From: Stenotrophomonas pavanii
GTDB lineage: Bacteria; Pseudomonadota; Gammaproteobacteria; Xanthomonadales; Xanthomonadaceae
Assembly: GCF_900101175.1 (NCBI RefSeq)
Contig: NZ_FNFQ01000002.1
Coordinates: 179,739-243,738 of the forward strand
Direction: 5' to 3'
DNA: 64,000 nt
Position numbers and translations under genes: made by a program. The notes under the pieces are model-generated. The model was not told the DNA's origin, ran no database searches, and saw only the letters and a list, made by a program, of their open reading frames with translations. Of this stretch, positions 9,934 to 18,360 are shown in pieces (position 1 is the first letter of the stretch; each line of letters begins with the position of its first letter).

Positions 9934-10953
9934 ATGAGCCGCGTCGTTTGTTTCGGTGAGTTGCTGCTGCGCCTGGGCGCGCCCGGTCGTGAACTGCTGC
10001 TGCAGACGCCGCAGCTGCAGGTGCATGTGGGGGGCGCCGAGGCCAACGTCGCGGTCTCGCTGGCCCACCTTGGCCACGAGGTGCAGATGGTCAGCACGGT
10101 ACCTGCCAACGCGCTGGGCTGGCACGCCGTGGCCGAGTTGCGGCGACATGGCGTGGGCGTGGCCGGCGTGCGTGAAGTGGAGAATGAACGCATGGGCCTG
10201 TACTTCCTGGCAACCGGCGCGGTGCAGCGGGCCAGTGAAGTGGTGTACGACCGGGCCGGGTCCGCATTCGAAAACAGCAGCGCCAAGGATCATCCGTGGC
10301 CTGCTCTGCTGTCCGGCGCGCACCTGCTGCATGTCTCGGGCGTGAGCCCGGCGCTGGGCGCCAACGTGGCCGAGTCGGTGCTGGGTGCCGTGCATGCGGC
10401 TCGCGCGGCCGGTGTCCGGGTATCGTTCGACGGCAATTACCGTCCCTCGCTGTGGCGACGCTGGGACGGCGACGCCGCGGCGATCCTGCGCGAGCTCTTC
10501 GCCGGGGCGGACATCGTCTTTGCCGATCACCGGGATATTGAACGGGTGTTGGGGCTGCACTTTGCGCAGGACGATGCGGTCGCCCGAACCGTAGCGGCTG
10601 CGGCCGCCGCGTTTGCCGCCTTCCCGCACCTGCAGTGGCTGGCCTGCACCCAGCGCGACGTGGTGAGTGCCGACCATCACCGCCTGGGCGCGCTTCTGTT
10701 GGGACGCGACGGGACGCGGGCGCAGGCACCACCGCGCCCCCTGCCTGGCATCGTCGACCGGATCGGCGGCGGCGACGCGTTCGCTGCCGGCATCCTGCAC
10801 GGATTGCTGTCCGGATTCGACGCGGAAAGCACGGTGGCGTTCGGACTGGCGTCAGGCGCCTTGAAGCACTCCATCCCCGGCGACTTCAACCCGGTCGCTG
10901 AGGCGCAGGTGCTGGCGCTGCTGGACAATGCAGGCGCAGATGTCCGGCGCTGA
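9934..10953 (+). CDS. kdgK: 2-keto-3-deoxygluconate kinase (PfkB/ribokinase family)
   Basis: Phosphorylates 2-keto-3-deoxygluconate to KDPG, feeding the Entner-Doudoroff aldolase. The 339-residue protein begins MSRVVCFGELLLR, carries the sugar-binding GGAEANVAVSLAHLG segment near residue 34 and the PfkB signature with catalytic Asp in IGGGDAFAAG near residue 280. An in-frame ATG 57 codons earlier lies within the preceding gene and was rejected in favour of ATG 9934, which follows GAGAGAGAA. It closes the alginate operon; no KDPG aldolase gene is in the window. Confidence 0.92.
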   Translation: MSRVVCFGELLLRLGAPGRELLLQTPQLQVHVGGAEANVAVSLAHLGHEVQMVSTVPANALGWHAVAELRRHGVGVAGVREVENERMGLYFLATGAVQRASEVVYDRAGSAFENSSAKDHPWPALLSGAHLLHVSGVSPALGANVAESVLGAVHAARAAGVRVSFDGNYRPSLWRRWDGDAAAILRELFAGADIVFADHRDIERVLGLHFAQDDAVARTVAAAAAAFAAFPHLQWLACTQRDVVSADHHRLGALLLGRDGTRAQAPPRPLPGIVDRIGGGDAFAAGILHGLLSGFDAESTVAFGLASGALKHSIPGDFNPVAEAQVLALLDNAGADVRR

Positions 10954-10970
10954 ACGCACAACGCGCTCGC

Positions 10971-11861
10971 TCATTCCGGCCGATGGGTGGCCGAGCGCCG
11001 ATTCGGCCGCAGATAGATGGCACCGGAACGGGTGTCCAGCATGATGGTGAACTGCTGCAGGATTTCGCTGCCGAGCGTCCCATCGCCACTGGAACCGTCG
11101 TCGTCGATCGTGATCGACGCCTTCGCCCCGTTCAGCGGCAGGGCCGAAATGGCGACCACGGGTACCCTGACATCCACCGCACGGATCTTGCGCCCGGCGC
11201 TGCCGCTGAACTGTGATGTGCCCAACCGCTCCGGAAATGCCTGCTGCAGATGATGGCGGGCGCCGAATGCGTAGGTCAGGTCGATGCTGCCATTGCTGCC
11301 AGTGTCCAGCGCAAGCCAGGGAGCAAAAGCATCGCTGCCGTTGCCGAGCGTGACCTGGACAGCCGGGGTATTGTCGATCCAGCGCGCGTGGGCCTGGGTA
11401 TACCCGGTGAGATCAGGAAGCGCGTCGTGCACGCGCAGCAGGCTGCGGTCGTAGTCGATCTCCAGCACCTTGCCCTGGAAGAACGTCCAGCCCAGGACCG
11501 CATCGAAGGGCCGACCCTGGTAGTCGACCACTACGGCTCCCATCGGCTTCCGCACCGGACCGACCTGGACGACGTTGTGTGTGCTGTAGTCGAGGAACGT
11601 GACACCGTCGGAGCCGGTGTTCTCGCTCCGGTCATCAATGACCAGTTTCGCGTCCTGCTGGATGCGCCGGGCCACCGCCACGGCCGAGGCGCCGGTATCG
11701 ACGAGAAAGCGCAGCGGTCGCGAGCCGTTGATCGTGCCCTCGACATAGATCCGGTGATCCTTGCCCTGCTCGAAGGGAATGTCGGTGACCACAGCACCCG
11801 CCGCGGGAGCCACCAGCAGGAGCATCGTGCATTGGAACGCAGTACGTGGCAGTGGGCGCAT
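10971..11861 (-). CDS. Secreted retropepsin-like aspartic protease
   Basis: A 296-residue protein with a signal peptide (LLLVAPAAGAV). Two aspartic protease motifs are visible: FLVDTGAS near residue 52 and LALDTGSNGS near residue 165. It is therefore a single-chain protein with two retropepsin-like lobes, as in the pepsin-retropepsin-like family of Gammaproteobacteria. The substrate is unknown. It converges on kdgK with an 17-nt gap and appears to be monocistronic. Confidence 0.85.
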   Translation of the reverse strand: MRPLPRTAFQCTMLLLVAPAAGAVVTDIPFEQGKDHRIYVEGTINGSRPLRFLVDTGASAVAVARRIQQDAKLVIDDRSENTGSDGVTFLDYSTHNVVQVGPVRKPMGAVVVDYQGRPFDAVLGWTFFQGKVLEIDYDRSLLRVHDALPDLTGYTQAHARWIDNTPAVQVTLGNGSDAFAPWLALDTGSNGSIDLTYAFGARHHLQQAFPERLGTSQFSGSAGRKIRAVDVRVPVVAISALPLNGAKASITIDDDGSSGDGTLGSEILQQFTIMLDTRSGAIYLRPNRRSATHRPE

Positions 11862-12103
11862 CGAAGGGGTCCTTCCTCCAGTGGAGCCGCAGCGGATGCC
11901 GTGCTCATGGCGGGTTGGATGCCGCTGCCGGCAGAAAGGTTTAATGCACCCGCACAGCGGCGCCCGCAGTCCAGCAGGACCTGATCACTGTCCGGAGAGC
12001 CACGCCTCCAGCGCTGCCGTGTCCCTCATGTCGCCTTCATGGCGGCAATCCGGAACATCACTCCTTGCCCGGAAGCAACACCAGTGGCGCAGTCTTCCAG
12101 CCC

Positions 12104-12132
12104 AAAGGAACGCGCCCGCCCCAGCGGGCGCG
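12104..12132 (-). terminator. Hairpin after the CocE/NonD hydrolase gene
   Basis: A perfect 9-bp stem (CGCGCCCGC at 12111-12119 with GCGGGCGCG at 12124-12132) with a 4-nt loop lies just after the minus-strand stop at 12140. On the minus strand it is followed by TTCCTTTGGG, a weak T tract. It is a plausible intrinsic terminator. The rest of the 11862-12139 gap shows no convincing gene. Confidence 0.55.
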
Positions 12133-12139
12133 CCCTGCT

Positions 12140-13714
12140 TCAATGCAGGGGTACCTTCAGCACCGACGGCGCGTTGGCCGGGGAACTGAAAGTCAGCGTA
12201 CCGCCCAGCTGGCTGATGCCCGCATAGCGCAGGTCCACGGTATCCACCACCAGGGTCAGGCGGCTGCCGGCCGGAATGTTCCAGCTGCTGGCTTCCAATC
12301 GCAGGTCGATGGTCCTGGGCTGGCCCGGCGTTGCACCCCGCAGGGTGTACGGCTTGTGGCTGATCAGCTGGCCATTGCCCAGCACGTCCTCGGCATAGAG
12401 ATAGGCATACAGCGTGGTGTCGGCGCGGCTTGGCGTGACCGTCATCCGTACTTCCGGCGCGCCATCCAGACGGCGTGCACCCCAGTACACCGGCCCCTGC
12501 CAGACACCGGCGGCGTTGCGGCCGACGAACGGCACATAGGCGCCTGGCGGCAGGTTGATCATCTGCAGCGCGCCCGATGCCATCACCACGCCGGAGTTGG
12601 CGGCCGTCAGCAGGCCGCTGCCGATGCGGTAGCTCCAGCCGGTGCCGCCCCCGTTCGCCGCCAATCCGCCGGTGGGCTGCAGCAGCCCGCTCGGCGCGGT
12701 CAGCCCGTAGCTGACGGCACCCGTCTGCGTCGCCTGCCAGTCCGGATAGTGGCTCCAGCTGCCCTTCTGAGACTTCAGCTGCACCGGCGCCTGGCGCTCG
12801 ATGCCATTGGCTTCACCCTTCAGGTAGTGATCGAACCAGTCGCCCACGGCCGCATACACCTCGTTGGGAATGCCGAACGCGCCAAGGGCCTCGTTCAGCG
12901 CGTGGTCGCCATGGCGCAGCTGCAGCTGCTTGGGTCCCTTCAGCCCGTTGAAAAAGTCCACCAGCTGGCCCGGCGGGAACAGGCTGTCGTTGAAGGCGTT
13001 GGCCAGGAACACCGCAGGCCGGTGGGCGTTGATCTCATCCAGGCTGGCCGCCGGGCTGCGCTGCGCCGCCACCGGCAGCAATGACTCTACCGCCCCCTGA
13101 TAGTTGCCGACCAGCACATTGCGGTTGATGGTGGCCAGTTCCGCCCCGGGGCGGCCAGTGGCCAGCCCTGCGGCCACCAACAGGGCGATGCCCTGCGCGC
13201 TGGGGGTGTCGTTGCTGTACAGCGACGCCTGCAGGTCAGCCCAGCCGCTCAGCGCCGCAACCGCCTTGATGCGCGGGTCGCGCGCTGCGGCCAGCAGGCT
13301 GGTGCCGGCGCCGTAGGAGATGCCCGAGACACCGATTTTTGCTGGATCGGCCCGGGTGTTGGCCAGCGCCCAGTCGATCAGGGCGCTGACATCCTCCACC
13401 GTGGCGGGCCCGGCGATGTCGATGCTGCCACCCGACTCCCAGAAGCCGCGCGAGCTGTAGCTGATGACTACATAGCCGCGCTGCGCCAGCGACTGCGCCA
13501 CCCCCACGTACTCCGCGCTGGGGACCGCCCAGCTGCTGGGCATCACCAGCAGCGGATAGCACCCAACGCCGCCGTCCTGGGGTTCGATGACGAAGGCCCC
13601 GAGGGGCGTGCCATCCCAGCCCGGGAGGGTGCGATGGGTGGTCTTGACCGTGGCCGCATGGGCCGTGGGCGCCAGCCCGGTCAGCAGGATCAACAGCAGC
13701 AATACCTTGCGCAT
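12140..13714 (-). CDS. CocE/NonD-family alpha/beta hydrolase (X-Pro peptidase-like)
   Basis: A secreted 524-residue serine hydrolase. I place the start at ATG 13714, which gives the signal peptide MRKVLLLLILLTGLAPTAHA; an open frame runs further upstream without a signal. The nucleophile is Ser133 in GISYGAG, with Asp243 (NAFNDS) and His271 (HGDHALNE) as likely triad partners. A C-terminal beta domain (about 370-524, ending in LTFSSPANAPSVLKVP) matches the jelly-roll of X-Pro dipeptidyl peptidases and cocaine esterase. It is annotated in relatives as a CocE/NonD hydrolase; whether it is a peptidase or an esterase cannot be read here. Confidence 0.88.
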   Translation of the reverse strand: MRKVLLLLILLTGLAPTAHAATVKTTHRTLPGWDGTPLGAFVIEPQDGGVGCYPLLVMPSSWAVPSAEYVGVAQSLAQRGYVVISYSSRGFWESGGSIDIAGPATVEDVSALIDWALANTRADPAKIGVSGISYGAGTSLLAAARDPRIKAVAALSGWADLQASLYSNDTPSAQGIALLVAAGLATGRPGAELATINRNVLVGNYQGAVESLLPVAAQRSPAASLDEINAHRPAVFLANAFNDSLFPPGQLVDFFNGLKGPKQLQLRHGDHALNEALGAFGIPNEVYAAVGDWFDHYLKGEANGIERQAPVQLKSQKGSWSHYPDWQATQTGAVSYGLTAPSGLLQPTGGLAANGGGTGWSYRIGSGLLTAANSGVVMASGALQMINLPPGAYVPFVGRNAAGVWQGPVYWGARRLDGAPEVRMTVTPSRADTTLYAYLYAEDVLGNGQLISHKPYTLRGATPGQPRTIDLRLEASSWNIPAGSRLTLVVDTVDLRYAGISQLGGTLTFSSPANAPSVLKVPLH

Positions 13715-13872
13715 CGTCGTCTCTCCCCGTCGGTGGTGGTGCAACGGATCGGACCGTACCAGTGCGCATGGTGGCTGGCACCTTGCGACGCAGCATGGCG
13801 CAAATCGCGACTTGCTATGCTTCGCGGCACTGCGGGCCCTCCGCAGGCTCCCACCAAAGCAAGGACGCCCCG

Positions 13873-14886
13873 ATGCGCAGGATGCTCTTCGCAGGCACGC
13901 TATCCAGCGTGGCCTGTCTGTTCGCCCCCTCTGTGATGGCGGAAGATGCCCCCGAACCAACCGACGACTGCGCGGAGATTGCGCGGCTGATGGCCAGCGA
14001 CGACTTTGCCGCACTCGACGCGATGGCCGCGCGTTTCCGCAAGGGCGAGCTCAACGCCGCCGGCCAATCCAGGCTCGGCCGTTTCTACATCTGCATGTCG
14101 CGTGCAATCGGCACGTCGCGGCAGGAGGTGCAGGCCTGGAACGACTGGTCTGCATGGCCCGCGCGCTGGGTTCAGCACGCGCCGAAGTCGCCGGCGGCGC
14201 ACCTGATCACCGCACGAATTCCACTCAATCTGGCCTGGAGCTACCGTGGCAACGGATACGCCAACACCGTCAACGCCGAAGACTGGGCTCAGTTCCATGA
14301 GTACAACGCGGTTTCGCGGGCCTATCTGCAATCACATGAGGACGTTGCCGGCGTCGACCCGTTCTGGCACGAGATGAGCGTGCTGATCGCGCTGCGCGAA
14401 AGCGCGGATGACGACGAAATGCTGGCGCTCGTCGATCGCGCAGCGAAGGCCTTCCCCGACTACGAGCCACTGCACCTCATTGCTATGGAGCACTTCACGC
14501 CGGCCTGGGGCGGCAGCGCGCAGAAGATGGAAGCCTTCGCTCGGCACTCGATGGCGAGTGCGCCGAAGAGGAAACGGGCCATGCGCTACGCACGGCTGTA
14601 CTGGTCCGCCACCGGGTACTCGGCCGATCACTTCCGCGCAGCGAATCCCGATTGGCCGCTGATGCGCCAGGGACTGGACGAAATCGCCCAGCGTTACCCG
14701 ACCATCGACAACCTGGAATCGATCGTCCGCTATGCCTGCCTGGCACGCGACAGCGACGCACTCGTCCGCTGGAATCGTTTGTGGTTGAGCCGAAGCGGTT
14801 TCGGCGAGGCGGCCATTGCGCACTCGACCGAGCAAAGCAAGGCCGCATGCCTGGCGCCGGACGAGGGACCGGAAGCGTCCTTTTGA
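13873..14886 (+). CDS. Periplasmic DUF4034-like helical protein of unknown function
   Basis: A 337-residue protein. The start ATG 13873 was preferred because the following residues (MRRMLFAGTLSSVACLFAPSVMA) form a signal peptide, while an in-frame ATG 37 codons earlier does not. The mature part is alpha-helical and TPR-like, with ten tryptophans or more, and the segment AWSYRGNGYANTV followed by W-x-x-F resembles DUF4034 proteins common in Xanthomonadaceae. Four cysteines are present (DDCAEI, YICMS, YACLA, KAACLA). I do not know its function. Confidence 0.75.
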   Translation: MRRMLFAGTLSSVACLFAPSVMAEDAPEPTDDCAEIARLMASDDFAALDAMAARFRKGELNAAGQSRLGRFYICMSRAIGTSRQEVQAWNDWSAWPARWVQHAPKSPAAHLITARIPLNLAWSYRGNGYANTVNAEDWAQFHEYNAVSRAYLQSHEDVAGVDPFWHEMSVLIALRESADDDEMLALVDRAAKAFPDYEPLHLIAMEHFTPAWGGSAQKMEAFARHSMASAPKRKRAMRYARLYWSATGYSADHFRAANPDWPLMRQGLDEIAQRYPTIDNLESIVRYACLARDSDALVRWNRLWLSRSGFGEAAIAHSTEQSKAACLAPDEGPEASF

Positions 14887-14997
14887 TGCCCGCCGCCGAA
14901 GGTTCAGTCCGCAGCTTGCACATCCAGCGGGCGCCTAGCACGCGCGCATGTCAGCCACCGGCCGCGTGATCTGACACCTCTCCAGTGCTTGCGGGCG

Positions 14998-15046
14998 GTC
15001 ACAGCTTCGTCTTTTCGTCGTTGACCGAAAGACGACAGCTTGTGAC
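14998..15046. repeat. Imperfect 21-bp inverted repeat upstream of the nuclease gene
   Basis: GTCACAGCTTCGTCTTTTCG at 14998-15017 is answered by CGAAAGACGACAGCTTGTGAC at 15026-15046, around a short spacer. One base shifts in each arm keep it from being perfect. It lies in the otherwise empty 310-bp stretch before the secreted nuclease, 150 bp from its start. It could be an operator or the terminator of the preceding gene; there is no T tract. Confidence 0.5.
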
Positions 15047-15196
15047 GCTTACGACACCGCAGGGCTGATGGCCCAACAGCGCGGTCAAGTCCCACCGCAA
15101 TCCGCAGCACCCGTCTCCGCAGCATCTCCGCATGACCTTGCCACGGCCAGGGCGTGACGGGTGGCTGCGTCCTGAATCTTCTGCCGGAGAACCGCA

Positions 15197-15937
15197 ATGC
15201 GCCTTGCAAGCTTCTTCCTCGCGTTCGTCCTCAGCGCCGTCGCCGGCGCTGCCCAGGCCCAGGTGGTCACCCTCAACAAGGGTGGCTTCGTGCTCACCTA
15301 TGACTGCAGCATCCACAGCGCCACCCGCTATGAGTACACGCTCACGGCCGATACCGGCTCCGCCGCACGGCCGTCCAGCTTCTACAAGGACCCGGACCTG
15401 CCGGCCGGCTGCCTGGGCCAGACCAGCACCGCGTCCTATGCCAGCATCAAGTCCGGTTATGACCGTGGCCACCTGGTCACGTCCAACCACATGGACTACG
15501 ACGCGACCTACATCCGCCGCGCCAACTACATGACCAACATCGTGCCGCAGGTGTCCAGCTTCAACCAGGGCATCTGGGTGAAGGCCGAGAACGTGGCCGA
15601 GTGCTACCGCGACATCGCGCCGGTGGACGTCTACGGTGGCGTGGTGTACGGCGATGCTGCCAACGACTATTTCCTGGCCAGCCACGGCATCCCGACGCCG
15701 GAGTTCTTCTGGAAAACGATCATCACCCGCGACCCGAACACCGGCACCGCCAAGGCGATCAGCTGGATCATCCCCAACGAGGCCAACCTGGGCAGCCTGG
15801 ACAACTACCTGGTGACGATCGCCGATCTGGAGGAACTGCTGGGCGCCAGCTACGTGGCGATCAACGCACCGGCCTCGCTGAAGAACATGCTGCCGGCCAC
15901 CACCTGGCCGCAGCCGGCCGGGTGTGACCTGGGCTGA
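15197..15937 (+). CDS. Secreted DNA/RNA non-specific endonuclease (NUC family)
   Basis: A 246-residue extracellular or periplasmic nuclease of the Serratia nuclease/endonuclease G family. The signal peptide ends GAAQAQ. The DRGHL motif with catalytic His92 is intact, and the downstream Mg-binding asparagine is expected in the MTNIVPQVSSFNQGIW segment near residue 115. A good ribosome site (GGAGAACCGCA) precedes ATG. Four cysteines (Cys35, Cys74, Cys136 and one at the C-terminus) suggest disulphides in the exported protein. It likely degrades extracellular DNA for nutrients or escape from nets; that role is inferred. Confidence 0.9.
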   Translation: MRLASFFLAFVLSAVAGAAQAQVVTLNKGGFVLTYDCSIHSATRYEYTLTADTGSAARPSSFYKDPDLPAGCLGQTSTASYASIKSGYDRGHLVTSNHMDYDATYIRRANYMTNIVPQVSSFNQGIWVKAENVAECYRDIAPVDVYGGVVYGDAANDYFLASHGIPTPEFFWKTIITRDPNTGTAKAISWIIPNEANLGSLDNYLVTIADLEELLGASYVAINAPASLKNMLPATTWPQPAGCDLG

Positions 15938-15955
15938 TCGGCGGGTAGAGGAACG

Positions 15956-16450
15956 TCACGATGCCTGTGCGCGCAGCCATCGTGACGCCAGCACTCTGGC
16001 GAACAGGAACTGCAGTACGGCGCCGATGAGCACGGCCAAGGCAAGCCCGCGCCCGATCGTCGGTACCCCAGCGGACAGCATTCGCAGCAGATACGCCACG
16101 CCGGCCAGGCTGATCAGCAGGGAGGTAGCAAGCAGGACCAGCGACACCACCATCGTGCGCACCATCGATGCGGGTCGCGGTGACAGCTCGCTGGCCCAAA
16201 GGCCGGCAAACGTGGCCAGTGCGCAGCACACCAGCACGATCAGGCTGGCAATCTGCAACTGCGCGGGCCCATCGAAAACCGGCATGATGAACTCGCCAGG
16301 CGAGATTGCCGCAGGCAAGTGCAACGCCAGGATGGGAAGCACGCAGCTACCGGCCACCAGCGTCACCGCGCCGGCGATGCTGGCACTGATGAGGTGATGG
16401 TGCACGCCCTCGGCACGGATGCGCCGCTGCATCAGCAGCGCCGGCACCAA
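15956..16450 (-). CDS. Four-helix membrane protein of unknown function
   Basis: A 164-residue protein with four long hydrophobic segments (about 22-45, 67-88, 100-121 and 130-150) and an arginine-rich C-terminus (RVLASRWLRAQAS). An internal ATG seven codons downstream is an alternative start. It converges on the nuclease gene and its start is 82 nt from the divergent HAD gene. I recognise no family. Confidence 0.65.
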   Translation of the reverse strand: MVPALLMQRRIRAEGVHHHLISASIAGAVTLVAGSCVLPILALHLPAAISPGEFIMPVFDGPAQLQIASLIVLVCCALATFAGLWASELSPRPASMVRTMVVSLVLLATSLLISLAGVAYLLRMLSAGVPTIGRGLALAVLIGAVLQFLFARVLASRWLRAQAS

Positions 16451-16532
16451 GGCCTGTGGCTAGCGTGCCCTGCCCGCCCTCCTGTGGGAAAATGACGCGT
16501 ACGTCGCCCTTTTGGCTGTTCCGGAGTAGTAG

Positions 16533-17228
16533 ATGTCCCGTTTCCCCTTCGATGCCGTGCTGTTCGACTGTGACGGCGTACTGGTCGATTCCGAGCCACT
16601 GGTGGCCCGGGTCCTTTCGGAAATGCTGACCGCTCGCGGCTGGGCGCTGACCCCGGCGCAGGCGGGTGAAGTCTTCCTCGGCCAGTCCGTGGCCCATCTG
16701 GCCGGGCTGATCGCAGAGCGCACCGGCAAGCCGTTCACCGAGGAATGGCTGGAGGAGTTCCGCCAGCAGCGCAACCGGGCGCTGGAACGGGATCTGGAGC
16801 CGATCCAGGGGGCGCCCGAGGCCGTGCGTGCGATTGCTGCGGCTACCGGTGGCCGCATTGCCTGCGCCTCCGGCGCCGACCTGTTCAAGGTCAAACTGCA
16901 GCTGGGCAAGGTTGGCATGCTGGATGCCTTCGGCAACAACGTGTTCAGCGGCCAGGACATGCCGCGGACCAAGCCGCACCCGGACGTGTACCTGGCCGCG
17001 GCCGCCGCGCTGGGTGTGGACCCGGCGCGCTGTGCGGTCATCGAGGACACCGTTACCGGCGCCACTGCCGGCGTTGCCGCTGGCGCCACCGTGTTCGGCT
17101 TCAGCGAAGGCGGCCCGCACCACAGTACGCCCGAGGCCCTGCGCGCTGCGGGCGCGAAAGTGATCTTCCAGCGCATGGAGCAGCTGCCGGCATTGCTTGC
17201 GGCCTACGCCGCCGACGTCGCCGCCTGA
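16533..17228 (+). CDS. HAD-IA family phosphatase
   Basis: A 231-residue cytoplasmic hydrolase related to beta-phosphoglucomutase and phosphoglycolate phosphatase. Motif I is FDCDGVLVDSE with nucleophile Asp12 and acid/base Asp14. Motif II is the serine in CASGAD, motif III the lysine of KPHPD, and motif IV VIEDTVTGATAG. The helical cap lies between residues 17 and 85. GGAG lies 7 nt before ATG. The substrate is probably a small phosphosugar, but it cannot be read from sequence. Confidence 0.88.
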   Translation: MSRFPFDAVLFDCDGVLVDSEPLVARVLSEMLTARGWALTPAQAGEVFLGQSVAHLAGLIAERTGKPFTEEWLEEFRQQRNRALERDLEPIQGAPEAVRAIAAATGGRIACASGADLFKVKLQLGKVGMLDAFGNNVFSGQDMPRTKPHPDVYLAAAAALGVDPARCAVIEDTVTGATAGVAAGATVFGFSEGGPHHSTPEALRAAGAKVIFQRMEQLPALLAAYAADVAA

Positions 17229-17235
17229 GGCGGCC

Positions 17236-17466
17236 TCAGCCCGCAGCGCCCAGTGCGGCGCTGCGGCGTTTCCCGGCGTAATGCAGCGCGAACAGGTACA
17301 GGCCAGTGAACAGCTGCAGGAACAACGGCGGCAGCGGCGAATAGGTGATCCACGCTGCAGGCTCGCCGTGCCCCAGCCCACGCACGGCGAAGTTGGCGAT
17401 CACCGCCAGGGTGAAGACGATCGAGGTCCAGCGATGCACGGGCCGCGCCCAGCGACCCCGGCTCAT
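17236..17466 (-). CDS. Small two-helix membrane protein
   Basis: A 76-residue protein with two hydrophobic segments (IVFTLAVIANFAV and PPLFLQLFTGLYLFALHYAG) and a basic N-terminus. Its ATG overlaps the stop of the VOC gene by 4 nt, so it is the last gene of the LysR-AraC-VOC operon. Similar small proteins are often annotated only as transmembrane protein. The function is unknown. Confidence 0.65.
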   Translation of the reverse strand: MSRGRWARPVHRWTSIVFTLAVIANFAVRGLGHGEPAAWITYSPLPPLFLQLFTGLYLFALHYAGKRRSAALGAAG

Positions 17467-17888
17467 GGACGGCGCCTCGCTTCGGAGCGGGCTTCGATCA
17501 TCTTCCAGCCGTTGCCGGACGGGTCGCGGAACCCCGCATCGATGGCGCCGTAGCGTTCGACCGGTTCCTGGGTGAACTCGACGCCCTTTGCCTGCCATTC
17601 CGCGTAGCGCGCGTGGCAGTCCTCCACTGCGAGTACCAGCGGCGGCATCGCCCCCTTGGCGACCAGCTGCTGCAGCGCCTGTGCAGTGGCCGCGTCGTGG
17701 GCAGGTGGACCGGGCACGAACAGCCCCAGCTGGAATCCATCCTGGCCGGGGCTGCGTACCGTCAGCCAACGGTAGCTGCCATTGCGCACGTCGGTATGCA
17801 CTTCGAAGCCGAGCGTGCCGACGTAGAACGCGAGCGCCTCATCCTGGTCGCGTACATACAGGCCGACCGTGTTCACCGTGTTTGTCAT
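17463..17888 (-). CDS. VOC-family (glyoxalase/bleomycin resistance-like) protein
   Basis: A 141-residue protein with the paired beta-alpha-beta-beta-beta modules of the vicinal oxygen chelate fold: VNTVGLYVRDQDEALAFYVGTLGFEV at the start and GAIDAGFRDPSGNGWKMIE at the end. The start is ATG 17888 after GGGAGGTCCC. The protein follows the AraC regulator by 10 nt. AraC-VOC pairs are common in Proteobacteria, and the VOC member may bind or detoxify the ligand sensed by the pair. No substrate can be given. Confidence 0.85.
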   Translation of the reverse strand: MTNTVNTVGLYVRDQDEALAFYVGTLGFEVHTDVRNGSYRWLTVRSPGQDGFQLGLFVPGPPAHDAATAQALQQLVAKGAMPPLVLAVEDCHARYAEWQAKGVEFTQEPVERYGAIDAGFRDPSGNGWKMIEARSEARRRP

Positions 17889-17898
17889 GGGACCTCCC

Positions 17899-18360
17899 TC
17901 AGGTGGGGTCCACGTTAGCAACCGCTTGTCGACGTCGCTTCTCCAAAACTGCGGTCTTCAGGTCCGGGCGCTGGGCGGCGCGTGCATGGCATTCCGGCAC
18001 GCTGGTGGCCCTCGCCTGGCCTGCGCGCTCGCGCTCGCGCACATTGCCCGGGCTGTCACCGGTGATGTCGCGGAAGATGCGGCCAAAGGTACCCAGGCTG
18101 CTCCAGCCGGTCTGCGCGGCGATCTCGGTGACCGGAAGATCGGTGTCACGCAACATCGCCACGGCCCGTTCGATGCGGTGGCTGAGCAGGTAACGATGCG
18201 GTGGCAGGCCAAAGGCCTGCTTGAACGAGCGCGCGAAATGCGCGGCAGATACGGCACTGACCTCGGCCAGGCGGGCCACTGGCCAGTCCTCGTGACTGGC
18301 GTGGTCGATCCGGTCCTTGGCGCGCAGCAGGCGCCGCAGCAGTTCGGGGCTCTGGTTCAT
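17899..18360 (-). CDS. AraC-family regulator, DNA-binding domain at the N-terminus
   Basis: A 153-residue regulator with only the double helix-turn-helix domain (residues 8-105; HFARSFKQAFGLPPHRYLLSHRIERA and IAAQTGWSSLGTFGRIFRDITG) and a short basic tail, with no effector-binding domain. Its start overlaps the LysR stop by 4 nt, and the VOC gene follows. The VOC protein or a separate ligand may substitute for the missing sensor domain; this is inference. Confidence 0.85.
   Translation of the reverse strand: MNQSPELLRRLLRAKDRIDHASHEDWPVARLAEVSAVSAAHFARSFKQAFGLPPHRYLLSHRIERAVAMLRDTDLPVTEIAAQTGWSSLGTFGRIFRDITGDSPGNVRERERAGQARATSVPECHARAAQRPDLKTAVLEKRRRQAVANVDPT

Noticed and set aside
13762..13872. 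Upstream 37-codon extension of the DUF4034-like protein
   Set aside because: The extension would bury the signal peptide and has no ribosome site.
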